This document shows positions 57,420 through 64,000 of a stretch of 64,000 nt of DNA, piece after piece. The stretch is from Saccharopolyspora spinosa NRRL 18395. Its GTDB lineage: Bacteria; Actinomycetota; Actinomycetes; Mycobacteriales; Pseudonocardiaceae. The translations under genes and the position numbers were made by a program. Positions within the stretch are counted from its first letter, which is position 1, and every line of letters starts with the position of its first letter. The DNA is taken from positions 1,145,140 to 1,209,139 of the forward strand of contig NZ_GL877879.1 in the NCBI RefSeq assembly GCF_000194155.1. The letters run 5' to 3'. A model generated the notes under the pieces. That model saw only the letters and a list, made by a program, of their open reading frames with translations, searched no databases and had not been told where the DNA came from.

Positions 57420-57571
57420 TGGCTCGGCAACAACCTCGGGAACCGGCTCGCCGAACCCCGATTCCCCCACGTCACCGACGCCGTCCACGGCTGGCTCTCC
57501 GACCGCGTACAACTCCACCACGTGATCAACGCGATCGAGAAGGCATCCCTGATGCGGAAAAAGCGATCCTG
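57419..57571 (+). pseudogene. C-terminal fragment of an unknown protein
   Basis: Plus strand WLGNNLGNRLAEPRFPHVTD, then HGWLSDRVQLHHVINAIEKA, SLMRKKRS. It has normal codon usage but no start; it begins exactly at the right end of the mobile element. It may be the displaced end of the HTH gene at 56361 or of another gene. Confidence 0.4.
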
Positions 57572-57599
57572 ACAAGGCCTACGCCGGGTCGTCCTGCAA

Positions 57600-57905
57600 T
57601 GGCCGGCTCGATCTGAAACCTGCATCCCCTGATTCCGTGCCCAATCCCGAATGGCCTGGCTACGTTCCCGGCCGGTCGTAGTTACCGTCGCTGAAGACTT
57701 GCCCGTCTTGACGACGGCACGCTTGCGGCCACCGGTCTTCCGCGCATTTACCACGAAAGACGCCAGCGAGTCACGGAGTTCGGCAGCATTCTCGAAGGAG
57801 AGGTTAATTGCATAGTTCGCTCCATCTATACCGAACTCTACAATACTCTCAAGCCGGTGTGCCGTCGATGCCGTCGAGGAGTCGAATGGCGACTTGCCGA
57901 GCCAA
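57600..57905 (-). pseudogene. Lsr2-like nucleoid protein relic
   Basis: Minus strand from a TTG at 57905 (AAGGGAG upstream): ARQVAIRLLDGIDGTPA, then after a frame break near 57851 ESIVEFGIDGANYAINLSFE and NAAELRDSLASFVVNARKTG. The C-terminal AT-hook-like DNA-binding part is RERSQAIRDWARNQGMQVSD. This is the full Lsr2 layout (dimerisation domain, linker, DNA-binding domain), ending early after QVSDRA where a RG-x-I-P tail is expected. Lsr2 silences foreign DNA; an accessory copy is common on mobile elements. Inactive as written. Confidence 0.7.
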
Positions 57906-58052
57906 GACGGTCTCCCTTATTTCACCGTGCACAACACGACGCGAACGCTCCAAGAGTTCACGGTGAAACCCCGCTGAACATGTTAACCCAATTAGGTCCT
58001 AGCCAAAATGAATCATTGAGCTTTATGGTTCCATTGCGAATGCATCAAAAAT
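57906..58052. other. Spacer between Lsr2 relic and ISL3
   Basis: A/T-richer than average, no gene seen; must hold the former Lsr2 promoter. Confidence 0.3.
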
Positions 58053-58077
58053 AGGGCTCTCCTGACGTATGTGTGGG

Positions 58078-59060
58078 TTAAGTGCGCCCGGGGAGGGTGA
58101 GTGTCGGGCCGCCGAGGTTGAGCATGACGAGGGCGATCAGGGCCTGGGGCGTGTGGAACCCGAAGGCCATGCGGGTGAAGATGGCCCAGGCCACGATGTG
58201 AAACGGGTCGGCGCACAAGATCGCTTGCGGGGCGCGTTGTGTGACCGTCGAGGCGATCCAGTGCGCCGCGTCAGCGCTGACGTGGGTCAAGGCCGCGGTG
58301 CGTTCGGGTCCGAGTTCGTCGAAGAACGTGCTCAACGTGGCGGCGCCCAGGCCCGGCGCGGCCCAGATGACCCGACCGGTGTCGTGGTCGACCACGATCG
58401 TCAGATAGCGATGGTTCTTCTTATAGGAAACCTCGTCGATCCCGATCTTGCGGACCCCGTCGAGCAGGTCGATCTCAGCGGAGATGTCGGCCCAGACCCG
58501 GTCGATGACCGACCCGACCGTTTTCCATGCGATTCGCAGCAACTCCCGCACGGTTGACTTCGAGGTTCGCACCGCCAGCCACGCCACCTGGGCGTCAAAG
58601 ACAAGCGTGTGCCCGGCACCATGCCGAGCCCAGGGCACCCGAGCCACAGTCACCCCGTGCTCGGCACAGCGCACCCTGGGCGCGTCGGCTGCCAGCCACA
58701 TCTGCGTCAGCCCGCAATCCACACTCCGCCACTCACGGCGCCTCCCGCCGTCGTATCCAGGGCTTCTCCGACCGCACCGGCCGCACCGGTCATGCTCGCC
58801 CTTACGGCGGCTGGGCCGCACATGCAGCACTACCCGCTCAGGCAATCCACACTCCGCCACTCACGGCGCCTCCCGCCGTCGTATCCAGGGCTTCTCCGAC
58901 CGCACCGGCCGCACCGGTCATGCTCGCCCTTACGGCGGCTGGGCCGCACATGCAGCACTACCCGCTCAGCGCGGCCAGGACGGCCTTCTTCGAAAGCCAC
59001 ACGCTCGATCACGGTCCTGTCGTCCAGACCCGCCATCGCGCGCCATACACTGACATCCGG
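58078..59060 (-). pseudogene. ISL3 transposase, deleted and frameshifted by duplication
   Basis: 5' portion near 59060: VWRAMAGLDDRTVIERVAFE. A zinc ribbon (DRCGRCGRRSPGY) is encoded twice because 128 bp are duplicated, which shifts frame. Downstream come VWADISAEIDLLDGVRKIGI (with the first catalytic D), DEVSYKKNHRYLTIVVDHDT and CADPFHIVAWA, then a jump to IFTRMAFGFHTPQALIALVM, omitting about 158 codons present at 56791-57264, including the catalytic E. Non-functional. Confidence 0.85.
58714..58969. repeat. 128-bp perfect tandem duplication in ISL3 transposase
   Basis: 58714-58841 and 58842-58969 are identical (GCAATCCACACTCCG... to ...ACTACCCGCTCAG). Deleting one copy puts the frames ending at 59159 and 58860 in register, restoring a continuous N-terminus. 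Confidence 0.95.
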
Positions 59061-59331
59061 CACGTCGTTCGCTCCCTGGTCAGCTTGTTGATCTCGCAAC
59101 CAACAACCTAGCCCAAAGCGACGGCGTGCCTTCATCTTCCGGACCCAACCCCAGGCCACACGCCCACTAATCGATCACAAGAGCCGTTTTTGGTGGCCGA
59201 TCGGCTGCGGGGCAGGGCTCGGCCTGACGGATGATCCGCGATGTGGGTGGTCGCGGCGATCCTGGTAACGATCGCACTCGGCGGTATGCAAGGAAGTCCG
59301 ATGCACGGACGCAAAGGGCCGTAGTCAGGTC

Positions 59332-59514
59332 TTGCGAATTCTGCCGCTCGCTCATGACCGTGTGGCTGTACAACCACCGCCCAGTGACTGGTTCGAGGTG
59401 AACGCCGAGCAGCTTCGTGACTTGCTCGCTGCGGCCCGGGAAGCGATCTGGGAGTCACACGCGAACTACGACCCCACGAATCGAACCACCGTGGTCGGTG
59501 GCACGTGTTTCTGA
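59332..59514 (+). CDS. Small hypothetical protein (60 aa)
   Basis: MRILPLAHDRVAVQPPPSDW, then FEVNAEQLRDLLAAAREAIW, ESHANYDPTNRTTVVGGTCF. Good codon bias and an amphipathic helix. Overlaps the next gene by 10 bp. Small genes of this sort cluster in actinomycete integrative elements; function unknown. Confidence 0.5.
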   Translation: MRILPLAHDRVAVQPPPSDWFEVNAEQLRDLLAAAREAIWESHANYDPTNRTTVVGGTCF

Positions 59515-59801
59515 GGGAGCTCTACGAATCGGTGCGGCAGCGTTTGCGGGTCGTGAGCGCTGGTGATGACCGGGCGGTGACCGCGGTTGCTCGTTCAGAG
59601 GTGCCACACCTCATCGACGCCGTACGGACCCTGATGGCCGGACACGAACCGAACGAGATCGGTGAGTGCCCGGCGTGCTCTCGAACCTTGCGGCGGTGGA
59701 CGAAACCGTGGCGGCGACCGACATCGCCGTGCACGGTCTACCTCGCGGCACGGCGGGCCCTATTCGACGAGACCGACGAGCCTCGTCACGCCCTGCACTG
59801 A
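59505..59801 (+). CDS. Small protein with CPAC motif (98 aa)
   Basis: GTG start inside the end of the preceding gene. The helical half RELYESVRQRLRVVSAGDDR and SEVPHLIDAVRTLMAGHE is followed by GECPACSRTLRRW, a CxxC pair, and further basic residues with one cysteine (SPCTVYLAARRAL), possibly a zinc site. Not recognised. Confidence 0.5.
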   Translation: MFLRELYESVRQRLRVVSAGDDRAVTAVARSEVPHLIDAVRTLMAGHEPNEIGECPACSRTLRRWTKPWRRPTSPCTVYLAARRALFDETDEPRHALH

Positions 59802-59945
59802 CCCCCCATGATCTGGCTCGGCTCCCAGCACTCCCCCGGCCCGGGAGCCGAGCTGCCGGTCGGCGATGCGTCACCGGGCTGTACCCCGAACAGCCATGAC
59901 TTCGGCGACGTATCTCCGACCGGGCCCTTCCAAAAGGAGCACGCA

Positions 59946-60101
59946 TTGATTTCCGTTCAGCTCCCCCAGGAGTTCCTGCAACGGCTGGTCGCGATCACGA
60001 TCGCTGGCCTTCCGGATCCCACTGAGCTTGCGTTGCGCACCAACCTGCGGCTCCCGCCGGACGGTACGCGTCCTGTGTTCTCGCGTGCCCCCAGCGACTG
60101 A
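59946..60101 (+). CDS. Small hypothetical protein (51 aa)
   Basis: TTG start 7 bp after AAAGGAG. ISVQLPQEFLQRLVAITIAG, then LPDPTELALRTNLRLPPDGT. Placed in the same direction as its neighbours. Not recognised. Confidence 0.4.
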   Translation: MISVQLPQEFLQRLVAITIAGLPDPTELALRTNLRLPPDGTRPVFSRAPSD

Positions 60102-60189
60102 CTGGCGGAGTCGTGTCAAAGCTCCTGGCGGACCAACGGTGACCCCAACACCTGCGGTCCGCCAGGTTTCCAGCAGAGGAGTGAGGCCG

Positions 60190-60648
60190 ATGTGGCGCCG
60201 AAACCAACGACATTCAGTACTGGCAGTCCTCTCCCGCCTCGGACGTCCACACGACCGCTACACGTGGACGATCCCCTGCCGCGAAGCACGGGGAAGGCGG
60301 GCTCGGCTGCGCGTGGGACTGGCCCCGGGAGGAGTGACCCTGACGGTCACCCCGCACGGGCCGATCACGTCGGCGCCGCTGGAAGCCGGGCGGCTGCGGG
60401 CCGCCGTGCGCGACGCCATCTCTACACACGCCCCGCTGGCAGCACCGGGAGCCCGAACCCGGCATCGCCGCACCGCAACGCCGCTTTTCGGGGCGTCCTT
60501 CGCCTTCGGCGCCGACTACTACGCAGTACCCGCGAATGCCGCACCCCGGCCATCGTCAACCGAGGAACAGGAAGACCGTCATGCCACCCAAACACGGAAG
60601 GATTCTGGGTATGCCGCCGCAGGAAGACGCCGATGCCCAGCGGCTTGA
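60190..60648 (+). CDS. Hypothetical protein (152 aa)
   Basis: ATG preceded by AGAGGAGTGAGG. RYTWTIPCREARGRRARLRV and LAPGGVTLTVTPHGPITSAP suggest a small beta-rich domain, then a helix (EAGRLRAAVRDAISTHAPLA). Its last 22 codons overlap the next gene. Function unknown. Confidence 0.45.
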   Translation: MWRRNQRHSVLAVLSRLGRPHDRYTWTIPCREARGRRARLRVGLAPGGVTLTVTPHGPITSAPLEAGRLRAAVRDAISTHAPLAAPGARTRHRRTATPLFGASFAFGADYYAVPANAAPRPSSTEEQEDRHATQTRKDSGYAAAGRRRCPAA

Positions 60649-61090
60649 CCTGGTCCGCGCCGCGGACTGGTACCGGCTGAAGTTGGGCTGGCCGGTGACC
60701 TTCGATGCAGTTCATCGCCGCTTGATCCTGCGCACCGGCGAGCCGCTCGACGCCGTCGTCCTGCCGGACTGGCCGGCCGACACGGTCGTCCAACACCGCG
60801 AACGGAACCTACAAGCAGGGCCGGTGTGCGTCGACACCACCACAACCTGGTGGACCATCCTCACCGAACCCCGCCCACCAGCACACGCCGACATCGCCCC
60901 GAAGTTGCGCAGCCGACGGGTCCACACCATCCCACCCGGCGGGCAGGTCATCGTTGCCCACCCACAGGACACCTGCCACTGGCGTCGTGCACCAGAACCC
61001 AGCAGCCGGCTCCCACCGTGGACAACCGTGATCACCGCAGCGAACCGCACCGTCGATCGCCCCTGCCAAGGCCCGCGATCACATCGCTGA
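60581..61090 (+). CDS. Hypothetical protein, possibly primase/polymerase-N-like
   Basis: 169 aa from ATG 60581. LDLVRAADWYRLKLGWPVTF recalls the opening of bifunctional primase/polymerase-type proteins of actinomycete elements (A-x-W-Y-x-x-x-GWPV), and VCVDTTTTWWTILTEP is typical of their small truncated relatives. No catalytic motif is visible, so the call is tentative. Confidence 0.4.
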   Translation: MPPKHGRILGMPPQEDADAQRLDLVRAADWYRLKLGWPVTFDAVHRRLILRTGEPLDAVVLPDWPADTVVQHRERNLQAGPVCVDTTTTWWTILTEPRPPAHADIAPKLRSRRVHTIPPGGQVIVAHPQDTCHWRRAPEPSSRLPPWTTVITAANRTVDRPCQGPRSHR

Positions 61091-61327
61091 ACGTCCAGCG
61101 TGGGCGCGTCACATACCCGCAGCGCACGCTCCGCGAGGGTCGAGCCGCCCCAACGCGCCCCTCCACCGGGGCGGCTCCCCACCTCGCCCCCACGAACCTC
61201 GACACTGTCCAACTCGATCACCCTCAAGGCATCGCTTGGTCCATCACATCCCGGGTTGGCGCACAGTGGATGATCCGACTCTGCGACGAGCTGACACAGC
61301 GCGGCGCGATCCGAAAGGAGCTGGAAC
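61091..61327. other. No gene seen; promoter region of the flavin oxidoreductase
   Basis: Short frames only. GAAAGGAGCTGG just before 61328 is the ribosome-binding site of the next gene. Confidence 0.4.
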
Positions 61328-62380
61328 GTGGCACCGTCGGAGACTGACGTACGCCTGTCCGTCCTGGACACCTCGCCGATCGTGCAGGGCTCCACAGCTC
61401 GGCAGGCCCTCCACAACACGCTCGATCTGGCCCGGTTCGCCGACGAACTGGGCTATTACCGGTACTGGGTGCCCGAGCACCACAGCATGCACGGGGTCGC
61501 GAGCTCTGCTCCCGCAGTGCTGGTGGGCCAGATCGCCGACGCTACTGGCCGCATGCGCGTGGGATCCGGCGGAGTTCTGTTGCCCCATCACGCGCCGCTG
61601 GTGGTCGCTGAGCAGTTCGGGACGCTGGAGGCACTACATTCCGGAAGAATTGATCTCGGACTCGGCCGCGCTCCCGGCGGTCCGCCTCACGCCGCCGCCG
61701 CAATCCGCGGTACACGCACACTCAACGACACGTCATTTGGCGAGCGGCTACACGAGCTGCTCGGCTACTTCGATCCTCCGGAGGACCATACCGTTACGGC
61801 AGTGCCCGCCGTCGGAAACCGGCCGCAGGTGTGGATTCTCGGCTCCAGCACCGCCAGCGCCGAGCTCGCGGGCTCGGTCGGCTTGCCCTACGCATTCGCC
61901 CACCACCTCAACCCCGAGGGGCTGGAGGCCGTCCAGGTGTATAGAGACTCGTTCCAGCCTTCCTCGACGTCACAAGTCCCGCAGATCATCGTTAGCGTGT
62001 CGGTCATCGCCGCAGACACCGATGAGCGCGCCGAATGGCTCGCAGGATCAACCCGTCTGAAGGTACTCAGCCGAGTACAGGGCAAGCGGATCCTCCTGCC
62101 CAGCCCGGAAGACGCAGCCGCGCACCCCTACACCTCCGCAGACCGCGAGGAGATCGCCGCACGATCTCACAGCGTAGTGGCAGGCTCGCCCACCACCGTA
62201 CGAAACAAGCTGGAAGCCTTGCTCGACGAGACGAGCGCGGACGAGATCATGGTCACCACCCCGGTCTATAACCACGCCGACCGTCGCCGATCCTACGAAC
62301 TCCTCAGCTCCCTCACGTTCAATTCCGCCACCATCACGTCCGGCGACCGCTTCCAAAAACTCGACAAGCCCATCGGCTAG
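61328..62380 (+). CDS. LLM-class (luciferase-like) flavin-dependent oxidoreductase
   Basis: 350 aa, GTG start 7 bp after AAAGGAG. TIM-barrel family signatures: LSVLDTSPIVQGSTARQALH, LGYYRYWVPEHHSMHGVASS, RMRVGSGGVLLPHHAPLVVA, SGRIDLGLGRAPGGPP and PQVWILGSSTASAELAGSVG. This subgroup (EHH and GRAPG) is widespread in actinomycetes and reduces or oxygenates small molecules using FMNH2 or F420. No partner reductase nearby. Looks intact. Confidence 0.85.
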   Translation: MAPSETDVRLSVLDTSPIVQGSTARQALHNTLDLARFADELGYYRYWVPEHHSMHGVASSAPAVLVGQIADATGRMRVGSGGVLLPHHAPLVVAEQFGTLEALHSGRIDLGLGRAPGGPPHAAAAIRGTRTLNDTSFGERLHELLGYFDPPEDHTVTAVPAVGNRPQVWILGSSTASAELAGSVGLPYAFAHHLNPEGLEAVQVYRDSFQPSSTSQVPQIIVSVSVIAADTDERAEWLAGSTRLKVLSRVQGKRILLPSPEDAAAHPYTSADREEIAARSHSVVAGSPTTVRNKLEALLDETSADEIMVTTPVYNHADRRRSYELLSSLTFNSATITSGDRFQKLDKPIG

Positions 62381-62399
62381 CACTGGAAAGCGGCCGTGC

Positions 62400-63000
62400 G
62401 GACACCGATCGCTTGATCGGCCACAGCCGAAAGACACCGCTACAACGCGCCACCGCCAACTCCGTGGCCGACTTCCGCGAGGTCTGGTAGTTCTCCCACA
62501 GCCAGGCGTGGCTCATCCCCGCTGGGGACTGCCCTGGGCGCGCAGCGTGACGCCCAGAAACTCGGGCCCACCGGAACCCCTGACTGGATCCAACCGGCCG
62601 TACGGCTCTGTGACGACACCACCCCGGGCGCCTTCCCCGACGGGTACTTCCCCGAGTTCGTGACCGACGGCACCGGCGGAATGTTGTTCGCCTGGGCCCG
62701 CATCGACCACAACCGGCAGGACAGCCGCGCCCAACACCTACGCCCCGCCGGGCAGGAAACCTACCCGCACAACGGTGCCCCGGTCGTACTCGACAGTGCC
62801 GACACCCACACCGTCCCCGTCTGCGCCCTGGCCCCCACCACGGGCGACGCCTACGTGTTCTGTCTCGACGAACATTACGATCCCCAACAGCTCAAGTCCT
62901 ACGTGCCCGGGTCCAGAGCCTGGCCCCTGTACCGCATGCCCAAAGGGCCATCGAAGGGCTCCTACAGTTCGGACCCCCCAACGCGACCTGTACCTGGCAG
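62400..63000 (+). pseudogene. Internal fragment of an unknown actinobacterial protein
   Basis: From about 62530 the plus strand reads ALGAQRDAQKLGPTGTPDWI, DGYFPEFVTDGTGGMLFAWA, VPVCALAPTTGDAYVFCLDE, KSYVPGSRAWPLYRMPKG. Composition is protein-like, but it lacks a start and runs into the antisense of the whiB gene. A separate short tail (HSRKTPLQRATANSVADFRE, ending at 62490) precedes it. I cannot name either. Confidence 0.35.
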
Positions 63001-63016
63001 ATTCTGGCAGTTCCGC

Positions 63017-63457
63017 TCAGGCGATACGTTCGTTCGGGTCGCGGTGCCGTTCAGTGGCGCCCACGGCCGCTGGGTGCTGATCGAACTCGGTTGGGGGAAC
63101 GAGTTCGGACTCTTCCCGGGGTTCCCCTGCGTCTAGTGTCTCGAGTAGCTGGCGTGCCACGCGGATGGCGTCCGGCCTACGGCCAGGATGCTGTGTGGCA
63201 TGCCGGATGGCTTGCCGTCGGTCCCGCGCGCATACACCACCCCAGATCCCCCAACTCTCGCCTTCGTCGATTTCGTAGGCGAGGGCGACCACAAGGCAGC
63301 CTGTCCGAACCGGACAGTCGGCACACGCCCACTTCGCTTGACGCCGCTGGCGGCTCACGGAGTCGACGCCGCGAGGTGGCTCAGGAAACCACTCGCCTTG
63401 GGTGCCGTCGACGCATCGACCTTGCCGATGCACTCGTTTTTCTAGATCGCGAAACAA
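63017..63457 (-). CDS. WhiB-family (Wbl) iron-sulfur regulator
   Basis: 146 aa from a TTG at 63457 (a GTG at 63433 is possible). Four cysteines: C in QGRCVDG, then CADCPVRTGC (C-x2-C-x5-C), which would hold a [4Fe-4S] cluster, followed by the ESWGIWGGVCARDRR turn and basic region. Wbl proteins bind the primary sigma factor and control development, redox or antibiotic responses. It is divergent from the XRE gene at 63631. The C-terminal 45 residues are poorly conserved. Confidence 0.85.
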   Translation of the reverse strand: MFRDLEKRVHRQGRCVDGTQGEWFPEPPRGVDSVSRQRRQAKWACADCPVRTGCLVVALAYEIDEGESWGIWGGVCARDRRQAIRHATQHPGRRPDAIRVARQLLETLDAGEPREESELVPPTEFDQHPAAVGATERHRDPNERIA

Positions 63458-63498
63458 TGCGACCCCCCGGTGATCAAAGCCCTTGTGTAGCTTGATCT

Positions 63499-63516
63499 TG
63501 TCCGCTATAGAGGACT
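63499..63516. promoter_or_regulatory. Operator-like palindrome 1 (TGTCC-N8-GGACt)
   Basis: TGTCCGCTATAGAGGACT lies between whiB and the XRE gene, 114 bp before the latter's start. It closely matches the second site at 63581. Confidence 0.55.
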
Positions 63517-63580
63517 TGGAGCTTCGAACGTAAGCCGCCGAGGACCAGGTGTCAACTTCACTGAACTCGGGGCTTGCGTA

Positions 63581-63598
63581 TGTCCCCTAAAGAGGACA
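63581..63598. promoter_or_regulatory. Operator-like palindrome 2 (TGTCC-N8-GGACA)
   Basis: TGTCCCCTAAAGAGGACA is a perfect 5-bp inverted repeat with matching spacing to site 1 and common TA-AGAGGAC sequence. It lies 32 bp before the XRE start. Two copies bracketing the leader suggest autoregulation, possibly also of whiB. Confidence 0.6.
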
Positions 63599-63630
63599 CG
63601 CTGGACTGGCAGTGGAAGGAGGTGTCGTCG

Positions 63631-64000
63631 ATGGGGACCGAACGGGGCAAGGTCCACCACACGTTCGCCGAGAAACTTGATCTTCTGTTCGGCAGCGTGA
63701 GACGTGAGGATGGCGAGCGGCACACGGTCCGGGAAGTCGCCAAGGGCTGTGGCATGTCCAAGACGCATCTCTACAACCTTCTCAGCGGCGACCGTGAGCC
63801 CAGCCATGCCACGGTGAAGGCTCTGGCGGAGTTCTTCGATGTGCCGTTGGACTACTTCGCCGACAACGAACGCGGTCGCGAGCTGACGTCGCAGTACGCG
63901 TTGCTCGCGAAATTCGGCGAGGGGAAGCTTCGTGCATTGGCGCGTGGTGCGGAGCAGCTGTCGGTGGAGTCGATGAACAACGTGCTGGCTTTCATCGAGT
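63631..64000 (+). CDS. XRE-family HTH regulator (partial, runs off the window)
   Basis: The ATG at 63631 is chosen for AAGGAGGTG 8 bp upstream; an earlier in-frame ATG at 63580 overlaps operator 2. About 123 residues are visible: HTFAEKLDLLFGSVRREDGE, HTH in REVAKGCGMSKTHLYNLLSG and EPSHATVKALAEFFDVPLDY, then a helical C-terminal part (ALLAKFGEGKLRALARGAEQ). The layout recalls EspR-like actinobacterial regulators. The 3' end lies beyond 64000. Confidence 0.75.
   Translation, partial: MGTERGKVHHTFAEKLDLLFGSVRREDGERHTVREVAKGCGMSKTHLYNLLSGDREPSHATVKALAEFFDVPLDYFADNERGRELTSQYALLAKFGEGKLRALARGAEQLSVESMNNVLAFIE

Larger units (their letters stand above)
58053..59185 (-). mobile_element. ISL3-family element, internally deleted and duplicated
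   Basis: The left end GGGCTCTCCTGACG at 58053 and right end (rc GGCTCTTGTGATCG, to 59185) share GGCTCT and weak similarity inward. It contains one transposase gene with an internal deletion and a 128-bp tandem duplication. No 8-bp target duplication was identified. Confidence 0.75.

Noticed and set aside
61236..62060. Alternative frame overlapping the flavin oxidoreductase
   Set aside because: The 61328-62380 frame has clear LLM-family signatures and a good ribosome-binding site; the other is its shadow.

Overview
The window reads as a decayed accessory region from a high-GC actinomycete. The pointers are GTG/TTG starts, GC-rich third positions, a WhiB-type regulator, an Lsr2 relic, WXG100/ESX-like polymorphic toxin genes and actinobacterial IS families. 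A filamentous genus, possibly in Pseudonocardiales, is my inference; nothing here fixes the species. Housekeeping genes are almost absent.

Layout. (1) 1-0.9 kb: the end of a CRISPR array, an orphan ISL3 end, then a tRNA-Pro 3' half with its terminator, which looks like the scar of a mobile element integrated to the right. (2) 1.3-13 kb, first defence island: a JetD-like Toprim protein joined tail-to-head to a truncated SNF2-type helicase (both minus strand); a type III CBASS operon (CD-NTase, HORMA, TRIP13-like ATPase, Cap4 nuclease-SAVED effector) whose HORMA gene is broken; an integrase relic; and a Gabija pair (gajA-gajB) with MITE-like ends on both sides. (3) 13-15.4 kb: IS21, IS5 and IS1380 debris. 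(4) 15.4-19.2 kb: an ESX-type polymorphic toxin locus with GH-E nuclease toxin, ankyrin and SUFU candidate immunity proteins, a WXG100-like partner, a broken SseB-like gene and a second toxin remnant. (5) 19.2-32 kb, second defence island: a complete type II Wadjet operon jetABCD with an unusually long JetC, and a divergent COG1205-type DEAD-box helicase cut off where an IS1380 element begins.

(6) 34.5-41.3 kb: a tightly coupled minus-strand operon of a TrpD-like phosphoribosyltransferase, SAM methyltransferase, family 2 glycosyltransferase (frameshifted), TrpRS-like protein, complete TyrRS, HAD phosphatase and zinc alcohol dehydrogenase, with a divergent low-GC glycosyltransferase. No standard biosynthetic class fits. 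I infer a nucleoside-like or aminoacyl-conjugated small molecule, and it is my best candidate for an undescribed system. (7) 43-48.3 kb: nested IS3 in IS1380, another IS3, and a DNA ligase relic split by a Nudix fragment and a 157-bp duplication. (8) 48.5-57.6 kb: an aminoglycoside phosphotransferase-like gene, an HTH-TPR regulator, small orphan genes, a STAND NTPase with TPRs, a LuxR-type regulator and a CYTH-like protein. (9) 56.5-59.2 kb: ISL3 copies, one inside an IS982-like shell, and an Lsr2 relic. (10) 59.3-64 kb: small genes typical of actinomycete integrative elements, an LLM-class flavin oxidoreductase, a WhiB regulator and a partial XRE regulator with two operator-like palindromes.

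Caution on sequence quality. Exact or near-exact tandem duplications with periods of 128, 129 and 128 bp occur in three places, all inside IS elements. Removing one copy at 58.7 kb restores the transposase frame. That pattern is more typical of an assembly overlap artefact than of biology. The small frame breaks in cap7, the GT2 gene, the SseB-like gene and an IS5 transposase should be checked against reads before they are called biological.
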